Source of the DNA: Methanobrevibacter arboriphilus
Lineage (GTDB): Archaea > Methanobacteriota > Methanobacteria > Methanobacteriales > Methanobacteriaceae
DNA length: 64,000 bases
NCBI RefSeq assembly: GCF_019669925.1
Contig: NZ_AP019779.1
Coordinates: forward strand, 1,627,001 to 1,691,000
Direction: 5' to 3'
Shown: one piece after another, positions 49,279-59,284 of the stretch
Numbering within the stretch: position 1 is the stretch's first letter
Layout: each line of letters begins with the position of its first letter
The notes under the pieces: model-generated
The model's input: only the letters and a program-made list of their open reading frames with translations
Databases searched by the model: none
What the model was told of the DNA's origin: nothing
Position numbers and translations under genes: made by a program

Positions 49279-50558
49279 TGGTTTATGATGAAAACGATGC
49301 TTATAGTAGAGCGAATGACCCAATTTATGATAAGAATTTGAATAGTAGTATAGCCGTTGGTGGAGTGTTAGAAATGATACTTAACACCCAAATACCATCA
49401 GGCTTTAGCACTGGGCTTTTTAATGGTACTGAAACACCACAAAGGACTAAATTTTTAAATGTGAATCTTGTTAATAATACTGCGACTAATAATGGTGATG
49501 AGCTTGTTGGGGCTAATGGTAATGCTTTCACACTTGATTGTACGGTGTTTTTAACTAATTTTAAAAGTTGGAATAAAATAACCTTTGAGGGAACAGGATT
49601 ATCCAATATTGGTCTGGTGTTGAAAGATGAAAATAACACTACAATACGGAGCATTACTAATGGTGAGGATTTAACTAGTTATATTATTGATAAAACACGG
49701 TTGAAGATTGTTGTTAGTTTTACTGGTGCTTGTACTATTACTAATATCATATTGGGAGTTAATACTAAGAAGTATGATAATAATAACCTTATTAATTTAC
49801 CTACACAACAAATAATAGGCTTAGAAGACTGGAAAACAGGAGTAGAAGAAGACCTAGAAACTGTTAGTATTGGCACGTCAAACATTCAAAATGGTAGTGT
49901 TACTAATGATAAAATCGCAAGTAATGCGGTAACAACAGCAAAAATATCAGATAGTAATGTTACTACAAGTAAATTAGCAGATAATGCAGTGACAACACCT
50001 AAAATAACAGACAATAATATAACAACAAGTAAAATAAATGATAAATCAGTAACCACTAGTAAAATAAATGATAATGCAGTGACAAACACACAACTAGCAA
50101 ATAATAGTGTAAATAGTTCAAACATTATAGATGGAAGCATAGTAAATGCAGACATAAACGATAATGCACTAATAGCACTATCAAAAATAGCAACAGACAA
50201 TTTAACATTAGTAGGATCTGGTTCATGGGTAGATAATCCCACACACCCAATGGGTGATTTTACTGTAAAACAATACATGTTTAATAATCTTAATGTAATG
50301 TTAACAGTTGTAACCTTCCGTGGAAGGGAACCTACTCAATTAGATTTTAAAGAATCATATAGTAATGTTTTACCAATCGCTCCTAAAACTGTTTTAGCTT
50401 GTTGGGGCGAAAATAAAAGAGGTACAGTTGATAGTGGTTTAGTTGATACTAATTGTAGTTGGAGCGTATATAAAGGTAGTAAAAATGTTACTTTTATTTA
50501 TTATCAAGGATCTCTTCGTATTTTAAGCTGGGATTTTTTCATGTTAAGTATACAATAA
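49278..50558 (+). CDS. Tail fibre protein with NxVxTxKI repeats
   Basis: 426 residues. Residues 195-300 contain about ten degenerate repeats of the type NAVTTAKISD, NVTTSKLADN, which form a triple-stranded fibre. The C-terminal 120 residues form a probable receptor-binding head. It recognises the host surface. Overlaps the preceding stop by one base. Confidence 0.8.
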   Translation: MVYDENDAYSRANDPIYDKNLNSSIAVGGVLEMILNTQIPSGFSTGLFNGTETPQRTKFLNVNLVNNTATNNGDELVGANGNAFTLDCTVFLTNFKSWNKITFEGTGLSNIGLVLKDENNTTIRSITNGEDLTSYIIDKTRLKIVVSFTGACTITNIILGVNTKKYDNNNLINLPTQQIIGLEDWKTGVEEDLETVSIGTSNIQNGSVTNDKIASNAVTTAKISDSNVTTSKLADNAVTTPKITDNNITTSKINDKSVTTSKINDNAVTNTQLANNSVNSSNIIDGSIVNADINDNALIALSKIATDNLTLVGSGSWVDNPTHPMGDFTVKQYMFNNLNVMLTVVTFRGREPTQLDFKESYSNVLPIAPKTVLACWGENKRGTVDSGLVDTNCSWSVYKGSKNVTFIYYQGSLRILSWDFFMLSIQ

Positions 50559-50572
50559 AAAGGGGTTTTACT

Positions 50573-51403
50573 ATGAATATTAAAGGTATTGTATTAGCTA
50601 AAAGAGATAATCAATACGATGTGCGATTAGAAAACACCACACGGAATATAATCACTTATGTTGAGAATACGACTGGATTAGAATTAGAAATAGGAGATAT
50701 TGTAATAGTAACCTACACTGACTATAACGACCCTCCTATTATTACGAATGTTTATGATAAAACGATTAGTGGTGATGGTGAAGATGGACGTAGTATATTG
50801 TCTGTTGATAAGGTTGAAAGTGATGGTCTTGTTGATATTTACCGTATAACTTATAGTAAAGAGCCTGTTTATTCTTATTTTCAGGTTAAAAATGGTGAAG
50901 ACGGAACAGATGGAGATAATGGGGTTAGTATAACAAGTGTAAGTAAAATAAGCACCGTTGGATTGGTAGATACATACCGTATTAGTTTTAGTAACAGTAC
51001 ACACACAGATTTCACAGTTACAAATGGGGCTGATGGTGCTACCGAAACAGGTAGTAGTATATTAAGTAAACTTTCAAACGTGGATGGGGCAGGGTCTGGA
51101 TTAGATGCTGACTTGTTAGATGGGCATAATAGTGATTATTTCGCAACAGCCTCGAGTGTGAGTAGTATTCCTGTTATTAATATTGGTAGTTTCACTATTT
51201 CTTCTGTTACTGCGAATACTGCTGGGACTGTGGATATTACTCCTCCTAGTGGTGCTAGTAGTAGTAAGTTTGTGTTTTTCACTAAAGGGGGTAATGGTGC
51301 TTATTATATTCAATATCAACAGTTGAATGGTTCTAATTGGACTATAAGGTATCGTTTTGAGTCTACTGGAACTAATATAGTGGTTTATTATGCGTGGTGG
51401 TAA
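50573..51403 (+). CDS. Second tail fibre/adhesion protein
   Basis: 276 residues. Two repeats of (D)GEDGRSILSVDKVESDGLVDIYRI and GDNGVSITSVSKISTVGLVDTYRI type, then the fibre motif LDADLLDGHNSDYFATAS near 178, then a C-terminal beta domain. The GLDADLLDGxxSxxFA motif is common in phage tail fibres. Probably acts with the 49278 fibre. Confidence 0.75.
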   Translation: MNIKGIVLAKRDNQYDVRLENTTRNIITYVENTTGLELEIGDIVIVTYTDYNDPPIITNVYDKTISGDGEDGRSILSVDKVESDGLVDIYRITYSKEPVYSYFQVKNGEDGTDGDNGVSITSVSKISTVGLVDTYRISFSNSTHTDFTVTNGADGATETGSSILSKLSNVDGAGSGLDADLLDGHNSDYFATASSVSSIPVINIGSFTISSVTANTAGTVDITPPSGASSSKFVFFTKGGNGAYYIQYQQLNGSNWTIRYRFESTGTNIVVYYAWW

Positions 51404-51406
51404 TTT

Positions 51407-51667
51407 ATGTTGGTTGGTTATGAATTAAACAGTAGTTTGCAGGTTGTTTGTTGGTATTTTGATTTAGAAGATTTAGAAGTGTCTACTATTGAAGTAGCTG
51501 ATGATTTTATTGAAACATTAGAAAACAAACAATATAAAATAATAAACAATAAATTAGTCCGTGATATTAGTAAAGAAACAGTATTAAATCGTATTATGGA
51601 ATTAGAAACACAACAAGAACCTTTAACTGATGAGGAGTATTTGGAAAGGTTGGAGAATGATGCATGA
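51407..51667 (+). CDS. Small unknown protein after the fibres, 86 aa
   Basis: Product MLVGYELNSSLQVVCWYFDLEDLEVS.... The C-terminal PLTDEEYLERLENDA resembles ends of tail-fibre-linked small proteins (chaperones or XkdW-like). Overlaps the next gene. Confidence 0.55.
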   Translation: MLVGYELNSSLQVVCWYFDLEDLEVSTIEVADDFIETLENKQYKIINNKLVRDISKETVLNRIMELETQQEPLTDEEYLERLENDA

Positions 51668-51804
51668 CAGACAGATTAAAACAGATACGAAAAAGATTAA
51701 GCGAATTAGCTTTTTTAAGGTTTTTAGATGATAACGAAGAGTATTATTTTGAACAATTAAGGTTAGAGAAAGAATACATGGAAATCAAAAACAAAGAGGG
51801 TTAA
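51664..51804 (+). CDS. Small helical protein, 46 aa
   Basis: Product MTDRLKQIRKRLSELAFLRFLDD... overlaps the previous stop (atga). Similar in place to XkdX-like small genes. Not recognised. Confidence 0.5.
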   Translation: MTDRLKQIRKRLSELAFLRFLDDNEEYYFEQLRLEKEYMEIKNKEG

Positions 51805-51807
51805 AAA

Positions 51808-52098
51808 ATGAACAAAATAGAACAATTAATAAATTATATAAAACAAAATCCAAGAAAAATATTAGAAAACATAACAGGTTATTTAACTATTATTATAGCA
51901 ATACTGGGGTATATTGGTGCTTATGGAGCAGGATATGGATTAAACGCTGAGGTTGTAGGTGGGGTTATAGCTTTGAGTGCTATGTTGAATCGTATACTTA
52001 CAATATTGCGGGTGGATTTCCTTAAAGATGAGATAAGAGATTTGGAAACAGAAAAAGAGTCTGATGAAGATTATGAGGAGTGTTTATATTATGGCTGA
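51808..52098 (+). CDS. Holin-like membrane protein, 96 aa
   Basis: Two membrane helices (LTIIIAILGYIGAYGAGYGL and VVGGVIALSAMLNRILTIL) followed by a charged tail (DFLKDEIRDLETEKESDEDYEE). Position directly before the endoisopeptidase makes it the probable holin. Overlaps the next gene by eight bases. Confidence 0.7.
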   Translation: MNKIEQLINYIKQNPRKILENITGYLTIIIAILGYIGAYGAGYGLNAEVVGGVIALSAMLNRILTILRVDFLKDEIRDLETEKESDEDYEECLYYG

Positions 52099-52804
52099 TT
52101 TATCAAATAAAGAACTTTTAATAACTTATGGTAATTACCAAGACATGATACGAAGAACAAGAGCTTACCGTAAAGGTAATGGTAAAAACCCTACTAATGT
52201 TTATTTAAATAGTTCCAAGAAGGATTATATAAGTTATAAACAGTTAAAAGATATGTATAAAAGGGTTAAACAGTATAAAAAGGATAAACCTAAAAAAGTA
52301 TTAAATAATGTTTGGATAAAAAAACCCAAAAACACAGTTAATGTTTTAACTCCTAAATATAATAATCCAACAGTTAATATTAAAGGTAAAAAATACATTC
52401 CTAAGAATTTCACAGAGTTTTATAACTTGATGGGTGGTTTTGGATATTCTTACTATTATAATGATATTTACACATTATCCCAAGAGATTAAAAATTTAAC
52501 CATTGGTAAAGCAATGAATTGCACTGACTTTGCACAATTAGGTGTATATATAGCTTCACAATTTAAAAAAGACAATAAATCCATTTATCAAACAAGATAC
52601 AGACACGTAAATTGTAAATCAGGTTCAGGACATACCCAATTTGAAATAAAAGGTGGAGAATTTAATAAATGGACTATTGTAGATATAAGTGCTAAAGCTG
52701 ATAAAAACAGTAAAGTTTATCCAATTGGTACTGGTTGGTGTTTAAACGGAACTGTTAGAGGATATAACGAAAGTTGGGTTTTATCAGATGATGGTAAAAG
52801 TTAA
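52091..52804 (+). CDS. Pseudomurein endoisopeptidase (PeiW/PeiP-like endolysin)
   Basis: About 237 residues. The N-terminal half carries pseudomurein-binding repeat sequences (YGNYQDMIRRTRAYRKGNGKNP and YKQLKDMYKRVKQYKK). The C-terminal domain has the catalytic Cys-His-Asp order: MNCTDFAQLG (Cys), KSGSGHTQFEIK (His), KWTIVDISAK (Asp). The reaction is cleavage of the epsilon-Ala-Lys isopeptide bond in pseudomurein, releasing virus. The ATG at 52091 after 'gaggagtg' is preferred over 52064. Confidence 0.82.
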   Translation: MADLSNKELLITYGNYQDMIRRTRAYRKGNGKNPTNVYLNSSKKDYISYKQLKDMYKRVKQYKKDKPKKVLNNVWIKKPKNTVNVLTPKYNNPTVNIKGKKYIPKNFTEFYNLMGGFGYSYYYNDIYTLSQEIKNLTIGKAMNCTDFAQLGVYIASQFKKDNKSIYQTRYRHVNCKSGSGHTQFEIKGGEFNKWTIVDISAKADKNSKVYPIGTGWCLNGTVRGYNESWVLSDDGKS

Positions 52805-52913
52805 ACTTTAATTCCTTTTTTTTATTTTACATTTTTGAGTATTTTTATTTTACATTTTTGTGATTATTTTTGAAACATTATTATTTTTTATAAAACATGG
52901 AGCATAAAACACT

Positions 52914-53945
52914 ATGAACATTGTAAAAAGCGGATTTGTAAATGGCAAACAAAGATACAGTATCATTAATGATGGAGACATAATTAAATCCTCATATGAT
53001 AAACACAAACTACAAGATTACCTTAATCCTCCAATAGAACCAGTATGCGAAGAAATAACAGAAGAAACACAAATATTAGATTTAGACAACATAGAAGATG
53101 ATACATTAATAACATATAAAGGAACTGTAAATAATGGAATTAAAAGAATAGATGAATTTAAAATAATTAAAAATACCTCAGATGTATTAGAAGTTTATTT
53201 ACCAAAAGATGAAAAATTATCTATATTTCCAGTAGGGGACTTACATATAGGTTCGCCACAATTTAATAAAGAATGGTTAGATTATTGGTTTGATATAATA
53301 GCTAAATGTAAAAATTATGTTGTGGTTTATCTTATGGGTGATATTTTTGAAGTAGCTAGTAAAAAAGTTGGAGATAGCTCATTTAGACAAAAATATGATG
53401 TTAATGACCAAGAACATATATTTAAAAAAAAAGTAAATAATCTTAAAAAAAGATTAGGATATAACCCGTTTAGAGCATCTGTTAGTGGAAATCATGATAA
53501 AAGATTATTAGAACTGGATTATAGTTTAAATAGGTCAATGAGTGAAGATTTAGATATTCTAAAATATGGGCATAAAATATATGATACAATTATAGTTAAT
53601 GGAAAAACACTAAAAATACATTTATACCATGGAAAACACACAAATAAAGAACAGCATTTAAGACAAGGGGCATTTATAAGAGATACAAATAAAAAATCAG
53701 CTGACTTATTTTTAGAAGGACATAATCATGATACTGATGTATTTAGTACTTATATAACTGGAGACGGTGTAAATTACCGCAGATTCTTTGGTTTTACTGG
53801 TTCTGCATTGGATTATAAAGATGGTTATGCTGATGAAAAAGATTTAATAGAAATACCTAAAGGGTTTATAGAGTATGAAATATACCCGAATGGTGGGTTA
53901 AACGGTAAAGAGTATCATAGTGATTTAATTGATTGGGAAAAGTGA
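52914..53945 (+). CDS. Metallophosphoesterase of the calcineurin-like family
   Basis: 343 residues. The metal-binding motifs are all visible: VGDLHIGS (about 108), LMGDIFE (about 142), SGNHDKR (about 191), YHGKH (about 239) and EGHNHD (about 267). N-terminal 90 residues are an extra domain. It hydrolyses phosphate esters, possibly on nucleic acids. It is located at the right end of the provirus after the lysis genes and may be a cargo or replication-linked gene; substrate unknown. Confidence 0.85.
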   Translation: MNIVKSGFVNGKQRYSIINDGDIIKSSYDKHKLQDYLNPPIEPVCEEITEETQILDLDNIEDDTLITYKGTVNNGIKRIDEFKIIKNTSDVLEVYLPKDEKLSIFPVGDLHIGSPQFNKEWLDYWFDIIAKCKNYVVVYLMGDIFEVASKKVGDSSFRQKYDVNDQEHIFKKKVNNLKKRLGYNPFRASVSGNHDKRLLELDYSLNRSMSEDLDILKYGHKIYDTIIVNGKTLKIHLYHGKHTNKEQHLRQGAFIRDTNKKSADLFLEGHNHDTDVFSTYITGDGVNYRRFFGFTGSALDYKDGYADEKDLIEIPKGFIEYEIYPNGGLNGKEYHSDLIDWEK

Positions 53946-53950
53946 TAAAA

Positions 53951-54223
53951 ATGAATATTGCTGAAAACCTTAAAATTGCACTACTAGACCAATACGAAGA
54001 CAATACCCTTTTAACCAAATGTTACCTAACCATTCATTTACTTGAAGGACTGGTCTTGCAAAACCTATACTACCTATCTGAAGACAAGGAAACAGTAACT
54101 TGCTATCATGATACGGGTGTTAATCATGAAATAAAACTAATACAAAAAAATAAAATAATATTGGTTGAACCTCAATATGAGAATGTTGAAGTTAAAAAAG
54201 AAACAGACATGATGATAAGCTAA
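53951..54223 (+). CDS. Small unknown protein next to attR, 90 aa
   Basis: Product MNIAENLKIALLDQYEDNTLLTKCYLT.... The ATG at 53951 follows 'gggaaaagtg'; the in-frame start at 53933 overlaps the previous gene. Not recognised. Last gene of the provirus. Confidence 0.55.
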   Translation: MNIAENLKIALLDQYEDNTLLTKCYLTIHLLEGLVLQNLYYLSEDKETVTCYHDTGVNHEIKLIQKNKIILVEPQYENVEVKKETDMMIS

Positions 54224-54413
54224 AAAAAGTTTATTTGTTATGTCTTCTTTTTTATTCCCAATACTGTAATAATTATTAAGTTTTTATTATTAAAAATATC
54301 ATGTTCAACAAAAACCACCATAAAAACAATAATGTTTAATTATTTATATATAAACTTCTACACTATTTTTATTAATACATTCAATTAAAAAAGTATGTCA
54401 AAACAAGAGTTAA

Positions 54414-54425
54414 ATTATACATAAC
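54414..54425 (+). promoter_or_regulatory. Inverted arm site next to attR
   Basis: attatacataac, the inverse (11 of 12 bases) of gttatgtataac beside attL. See the attL arm entry. Confidence 0.5.
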
Positions 54426-54430
54426 TAGCT

Positions 54431-54452
54431 TATCTTGCATTAGATAACTATA
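54431..54452 (+). repeat. attR attachment site
   Basis: Contains the 16-bp core gcattagataactata (54437-54452) and the preceding tatctt. Rightward of it the host gene continues in frame; leftward is provirus DNA. The predicted attB is the left flank of attL joined to the right flank of attR. Confidence 0.88.
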
Positions 54453-55187
54453 CATGGCTGTTGGAAAGAATAATTCTGCTATTTGGCTTCCATCTTTTTG
54501 ATTTAATAAGATAGCTTTTTTTGTTTTTAAAGATAGTATTTTTAAATTATAATAAATTTCTGTTTTTAAATTCATCTTAATTTCTTGTATTCTATCTATT
54601 CTTTCAATTTCTTCTTCTATTGTTCTGATATCATAATTTTCTTTTAAATTTTTACTAGACTTATTAATAGAATTATTATTGGGCTTATTATTAGAAATAT
54701 CATTAATACTATCAGTAGAATTATTATTAAAATTATTATTATCACTATTAGTAGTATTATTAGTAGAATTATTATTAGGATTATTATTAAAACTATTAAT
54801 ATTATTGGTAGAATCATTATTAGAATTATTTAAATTTTTAGTGTATTTTTTGCTTTTTAATTTATCTAAACTTGTTTCTTCTTTATCATTGTTCAAATCA
54901 TTATTAAATTTGTATATATTATTTTTTTCTTCTATTTTTACTAATGTAGACAAAGAATTTTCTATATGTTCTTCTATATTTTTATTTAAATTTTCTTCTA
55001 TCTCTTCTAATTCCATTTCCTTTGTTATTTTTTTTAAATTTCTTTGAAATAAATCATTTACATCAATTCTTAGTTCTTTCATTGTTTTATGTAGAAGAAT
55101 GTCTTTTGATTCTTCACCGAATGTTTTTTCAAGATATAGTTTCATTGGGCAAAACATATAACTTTTTATTGAAGATATACTGATCAT

Positions 55188-55990
55188 TTTAATCTCTCTT
55201 TTTTAATTATATATATTAAAGTAATTTTTTAGTAAGTAGAAATTAATAAGCAAAAATTAGCTAGTAAAAATTAAATAATTATTACTCAACTACTATTATA
55301 TTACTTAACTAATAGTATTACTATAAATTATTATTTTATTACTTTTTAGATAAATATTTAATCTTTTTTTAAGCTAAATATGACTATAAACTTCAAAAAT
55401 TTCCTTATTTTTATTATAATTATAAAAATGAATGATTTTTATGGGATTGATTGAAATTAAAATGTTTAAATTAAATATATTTAAAATTAAAATTTTTATA
55501 AAAGTTAAAAATATTATTAAAAATAAAATGATATTAAAATAAGCATTATTTAAAATAATTATTAATTTTTATAATTATTAAAAATTAAAGATTTCTTAAT
55601 TTTATAAAAATAAAAAATTTTTATAATTATAATAAAATTAATTATAATAAAAATTAGGACAAAAATTAATAAAAACAGAAATTCAATAAAAAAAATGGAA
55701 ATATTATAGAAATAATATTAAAAATACTAATAATATTAGTAAAAATGCTAATAGAAATACTAATCTTAATATCAAAAGAATATTAAATAGAATAAAATAA
55801 AAAATAGAATAAAATAGGGGTTAAACTTAGAATAGAAATATATAATAATTTGTAGAAATATTAAATAGAATATTAAGTATAATGTTAACTAGAATATTAT
55901 TTAGAATATTAAATAAAAATCAAATAGATAATAATTTAAATAAATAATAATTATAAAAAGAGAAAGTAAAGGAAAAAGTAAAAAACATTA
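55188..55990. other. 800-bp gene-free AT-rich region
   Basis: No gene was seen. The sequence is over 80 percent A+T by inspection, with many repeats of aatatta, ttaaaatta and aaaataatt. It separates the split nuclease gene's promoter side from the convergent end of the homoserine dehydrogenase gene. No structured element stood out. Confidence 0.5.
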
Positions 55991-57280
55991 TTATTCTAAT
56001 ATTCTAATTAATTTACTTTCTTCTTCAACTTCTTTTAATTCATTTATTTTTTGAATAGCTTGTTGAATATTTTTCTCTTCAGTTTCATGTGTAACGATTA
56101 TTATGGGAACTGATTCACTATCTATATTTGTTTTTTGTGTTATTGATTCAATACTTATATCATTTTTATTCAATGTTCCAGTAATTGTTTGGAGAACTCC
56201 TGGTTCATCAACTGCAGTTAGGCTAATATAATACTTTGATATAATATCATCTATATTTTTCATTGATTTAACTTGAGATTCTACTGGACCATAGCTAATT
56301 CTTTTATTTTCATTAAATATAATGTCAAGACAATCACCAACAACAGCACTTGCTGTTGCCATCCTTCCAGCTCCTTGACCATATAACATAACAGGCCCTA
56401 CGAAATCACCTATTAAATATATTGCATTAAAAACATCATTAACTGATGCTAGTAGATGATCATTTTTAATAAAAGTAGGATGAACTCTAATCTCTAACCC
56501 ATCATTAGTTTGTTTAGCTATTCCTAATAACTTTATCACATAATCTAATTCATTTTTAGCAAACTCTATATCTTCAGGAGTTATTTTTGTAATTCCTTCA
56601 ACATGGAATTTTTCTTGAGGAACATACTCTCCAAAACCAAGTTTTGTAAGCACAATCAATTTCTGAGCAGTATCATGGCCTTCTATATCAAATGTAGGAT
56701 CAGCTTCAGCATAACCTTTGTCTTGAGCTTCTTTTAAAACATCTTCAAATTTTAATCCTTCTTCACTCATTTTTGTTAGAATATAGTTAGCTGTACCATT
56801 CATAATTCCATAAATAGCTTCAAAGCGGTTCGCAGATAAACATTCATTCAAAGGTTGAAGAACTGGTATTCCTCCTCCAACACTAGCTTCAAATGAGAAC
56901 CGAACATTATTTTTATCAGCATTACTTATTAGTTCTTCCCAATGTTTAGCTATAAGTGCTTTATTTGCAGAAACAACATGTTTTCCATTTTCCATAGCTT
57001 TTAAAACAAATGTTTTTGCTGGTTCATACCCTCCAACAAGTTCAATAACAATATCAATATCATCATTTTCCAAAACATCATTAACATCGGTAGTTAAAAT
57101 ACTTTCATCTATTTTAACCCCTCTATCAGTTGTAATATCTAAATCTGCAACTTTCTTAAGATTAACTGGTTTTCCACATTTTTTAGAAAGAATATCTTGA
57201 TTCTTATTGAATATTTCTACTACTCCAGCACCTATTGTACCAAAACCAATAAGTCCTATGTTTATTTCACTTTTACTCAT
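55991..57280 (-). CDS. hom: Homoserine dehydrogenase with C-terminal ACT domain
   Basis: 429 residues. It makes homoserine from aspartate semialdehyde with NAD(P)H, at the branch to threonine and methionine. The Rossmann motif [10 protein letters not shown] lies at 10-19, ANKAL near 107, and the family signature [18 protein letters not shown] near 195-212, including catalytic acids and lysine. Residues 350-425 are an ACT domain ([24 protein letters not shown]), which usually gives feedback control by threonine. An 'aggaga' ribosome site precedes the ATG. Confidence 0.94.
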   Translation of the reverse strand: MSKSEINIGLIGFGTIGAGVVEIFNKNQDILSKKCGKPVNLKKVADLDITTDRGVKIDESILTTDVNDVLENDDIDIVIELVGGYEPAKTFVLKAMENGKHVVSANKALIAKHWEELISNADKNNVRFSFEASVGGGIPVLQPLNECLSANRFEAIYGIMNGTANYILTKMSEEGLKFEDVLKEAQDKGYAEADPTFDIEGHDTAQKLIVLTKLGFGEYVPQEKFHVEGITKITPEDIEFAKNELDYVIKLLGIAKQTNDGLEIRVHPTFIKNDHLLASVNDVFNAIYLIGDFVGPVMLYGQGAGRMATASAVVGDCLDIIFNENKRISYGPVESQVKSMKNIDDIISKYYISLTAVDEPGVLQTITGTLNKNDISIESITQKTNIDSESVPIIIVTHETEEKNIQQAIQKINELKEVEEESKLIRILE

Positions 57281-57698
57281 TAGATCTCCTCAAGTATAAT
57301 ATTTAATATTGTATTTACTATTGATTATCTTTAATTTTCTAATTTATTCTTAAATTATTAAATTCTTATAAATATTAAATCCTTATAAATTATTAGCTTT
57401 AAATTTTTATAAATTATTAATTTTAAATTTTTATAAATTTTAATTTTAATATTTAATTATTATTTATAGTTCTATATTTATTTCTTATATAATTCTATAT
57501 TAATTCTTTATTATTTATAATTATGATTTGGAGTATATTTTTGTTAAATGATTTTGTTAAAATACTTATTTATTTAAAATACTTAGCTATTTAAAATGCC
57601 TATCTTTTATTTAACAATATTCTTTTTAATTTTTAAAAATTTTTCAAGGAATATTTTTCAGAGAATATTTTTAAGGAATAATCTCATGGAATTTTATT
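57281..57698. other. Gene-free AT-rich spacer, 418 bp
   Basis: Contains near-tandem copies of 'ttataaattattaattttaaa'. No gene or clear terminator. The promoter of hom (minus strand) probably lies at its left end. Confidence 0.45.
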
Positions 57699-58838
57699 TT
57701 AAGGGATATTTTTTAATTTTATGTATTCATTTATAGATTCTCTTGTTGTTCCAACAATCAATCTATAACTTTCTTCTTTATTTTGACCTTTTCCTTTTAA
57801 AACACGTTCAACCTTTCCTTTTGCTATTATCTTTTCATTTTCAATAGCTTGTCCTGCATATGTATGAGTAAATGAAGAAATCTCATTCACTTTGTTAATT
57901 AATTTTTCATTCCCCTTATCAACTTTTAATACTTTTAAATCTTTAACTTTGTATGTAGCAGGATTATCAAATGATGCAATTGCATTTTCAACAACAGTTT
58001 CTACTTTAGCTATTCCAACTGGCTCATATCGAGTGTCTCCCCATTCACCTTCTATTTCGTCCCAATTACGAGTAGCTAAAATATCAAATAATGTTCCTTC
58101 GATTATTCCTCTGTTATTTTTACGATCTTCATACCAGCAAAATTCTTCTTTTGTTAAACTAGAATCTTTCATTCTTTTATTGTAAACTTTTTCCCAATAC
58201 TCATCTTTTATAGGACTAAGAGTTATTTTTTTTATTTCACTTTTTTTATTTGTTTTGAATTTTTTGTTCTCATTATTAATTACTTCAATTTTATTAATTT
58301 CAACTTCTTTGCCTTTAAATTTTTTAAATGTTTCCATAGCTTTTCTGTGGTTTTCAAGACCATAAACCACAAAGTCGATGTCTGAAACAGTGTCTTTTTG
58401 AAGTTTTGGAAGAATAGAACCTGATATTCCAAGATTTTTATAATTTATTCCTGCTTTATAATGAAAAAAGTCAGCTATCTTTAATAATTTATCTATTAAT
58501 TGATTATTTGAAGATCTCTCTTTTTCATCATTCATTATTTCACTTAATCTTTCTTCGGGTTTTATAATTTCTTGGACTTTGTTTTTTGGAACACCCATCA
58601 TTTCCACTTGACTAATATCACAAAAATACAAATATTCTGGATGATTTTTTCTTAAATAATCATAAGCTTCTTCTGATGTGACTTTTGAATATTTTTTCCC
58701 ATTTTTTGTGCGGTCTCCATTTTCATTAGGGATATATCTTAAAAATGAAATAAATCTATCCTCTGGATGAATATAATTTGTAGATGCAAAGAAAAGATCA
58801 TCTTTAGTATAAATGAAATCTCTAGTTCTAACTTTCAT
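57699..58838 (-). CDS. Archaeal nucleotidyltransferase-like protein
   Basis: 379 residues. The middle has the polymerase-beta-type signature GISGSILPKL...VSDIDFVVYG near 142-166 (GS plus DxD), typical of nucleotidyltransferases. N-terminal part RDFIYTKDDLFFASTNYIHPEDR resembles an archaeal family of predicted nucleotidyltransferases. The C-terminal part may be an OB-like domain. Substrate unknown. A 'gggggaat' ribosome site precedes the ATG. Confidence 0.7.
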   Translation of the reverse strand: MKVRTRDFIYTKDDLFFASTNYIHPEDRFISFLRYIPNENGDRTKNGKKYSKVTSEEAYDYLRKNHPEYLYFCDISQVEMMGVPKNKVQEIIKPEERLSEIMNDEKERSSNNQLIDKLLKIADFFHYKAGINYKNLGISGSILPKLQKDTVSDIDFVVYGLENHRKAMETFKKFKGKEVEINKIEVINNENKKFKTNKKSEIKKITLSPIKDEYWEKVYNKRMKDSSLTKEEFCWYEDRKNNRGIIEGTLFDILATRNWDEIEGEWGDTRYEPVGIAKVETVVENAIASFDNPATYKVKDLKVLKVDKGNEKLINKVNEISSFTHTYAGQAIENEKIIAKGKVERVLKGKGQNKEESYRLIVGTTRESINEYIKLKNIP

Positions 58839-59284
58839 GAATATTCCCCCTTTTTTAAATTTTATTATCCTTAAAGTTTTTTAATTTATTATAACGATTA
58901 TAGGAATTTAATAGAGTATAAAAATAATATTTATTATAATAACAAATAATTATATTGAGAATAAATATAATTATTAGAATTTTTATATTTTAGAATTTTT
59001 ATATTTTGATAATAATTTTTATTTTGATAGTCATTTTGATAATATAATTATATTTTTATAATTATGTTTTTATAGTATAATTTAATAGTATAATTATAAT
59101 AATAGCTAAATTCATATACTATTTCATACTTTATTAAAATTACTAATTTTATTAAAAAGTTATAGATAATATTATTAAAAAGTTATAGAATTATTAAAAA
59201 CTCATAGAAATTTAAAAATTTTATTAAGAAAATAATGAAAATTTTAGTTATAAAAATTCTAATTAGAATATATGTGGAATTTGC
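58839..59284. other. Gene-free AT-rich divergent region, 446 bp
   Basis: Lies between two divergent genes, so it must contain both promoters. Local repeats (agaatttttatatttt twice near 58977; 'aaaaagttatag' twice near 59154) are seen. No motif could be assigned with confidence. Confidence 0.45.

Larger units (their letters stand above)
7604..54452. mobile_element. Integrated tailed (contractile-tail) archaeal provirus, about 46.8 kb
   Basis: Bounded by a 16-bp direct repeat and by the two halves of one host gene. It starts with a tyrosine integrase reading inward from attL and ends after a metallophosphoesterase and a small gene. In between are replication, regulation, packaging, head, contractile tail, fibre and lysis genes with overlapping starts and stops, all on one strand except for an early regulatory set, one tiny membrane ORF and two inserted secreted-protein genes. 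No key structural gene appears broken, so the element may still be inducible; this is inference. Confidence 0.93.
54381..55187 (-). pseudogene. N-terminal half of the Cas4/DUF83-family nuclease gene split by the provirus
   Basis: The frame starts MISISSIKSYMFCPMKLYLEK, with the first cluster cysteine (C12), then an Asn-rich low-complexity insert (about residues 115-180; N/S/D repeats), then conserved TAMYSYLM. After the attachment core, the last 18 codons (54381-54436) are provirus sequence and end in a chance stop. Three other cluster cysteines and the catalytic core are on the far side of the provirus (7221-7607). The intact gene would be about 377 codons. As it stands the protein lacks the active site. 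Confidence 0.85.

Noticed and set aside
49886-50278. CRISPR-like or diversity-generating repeats in the fibre gene
   Set aside because: The repeats are degenerate protein repeats (NAVTTAKI type) without regular spacers; no reverse transcriptase, template repeat or invertase is present.
54679-55047. A plus-strand leucine-rich frame of 122 codons
   Set aside because: It is the complement of the Asn-rich insert and flanks of the split nuclease gene; no ribosome site and the composition is an artefact.
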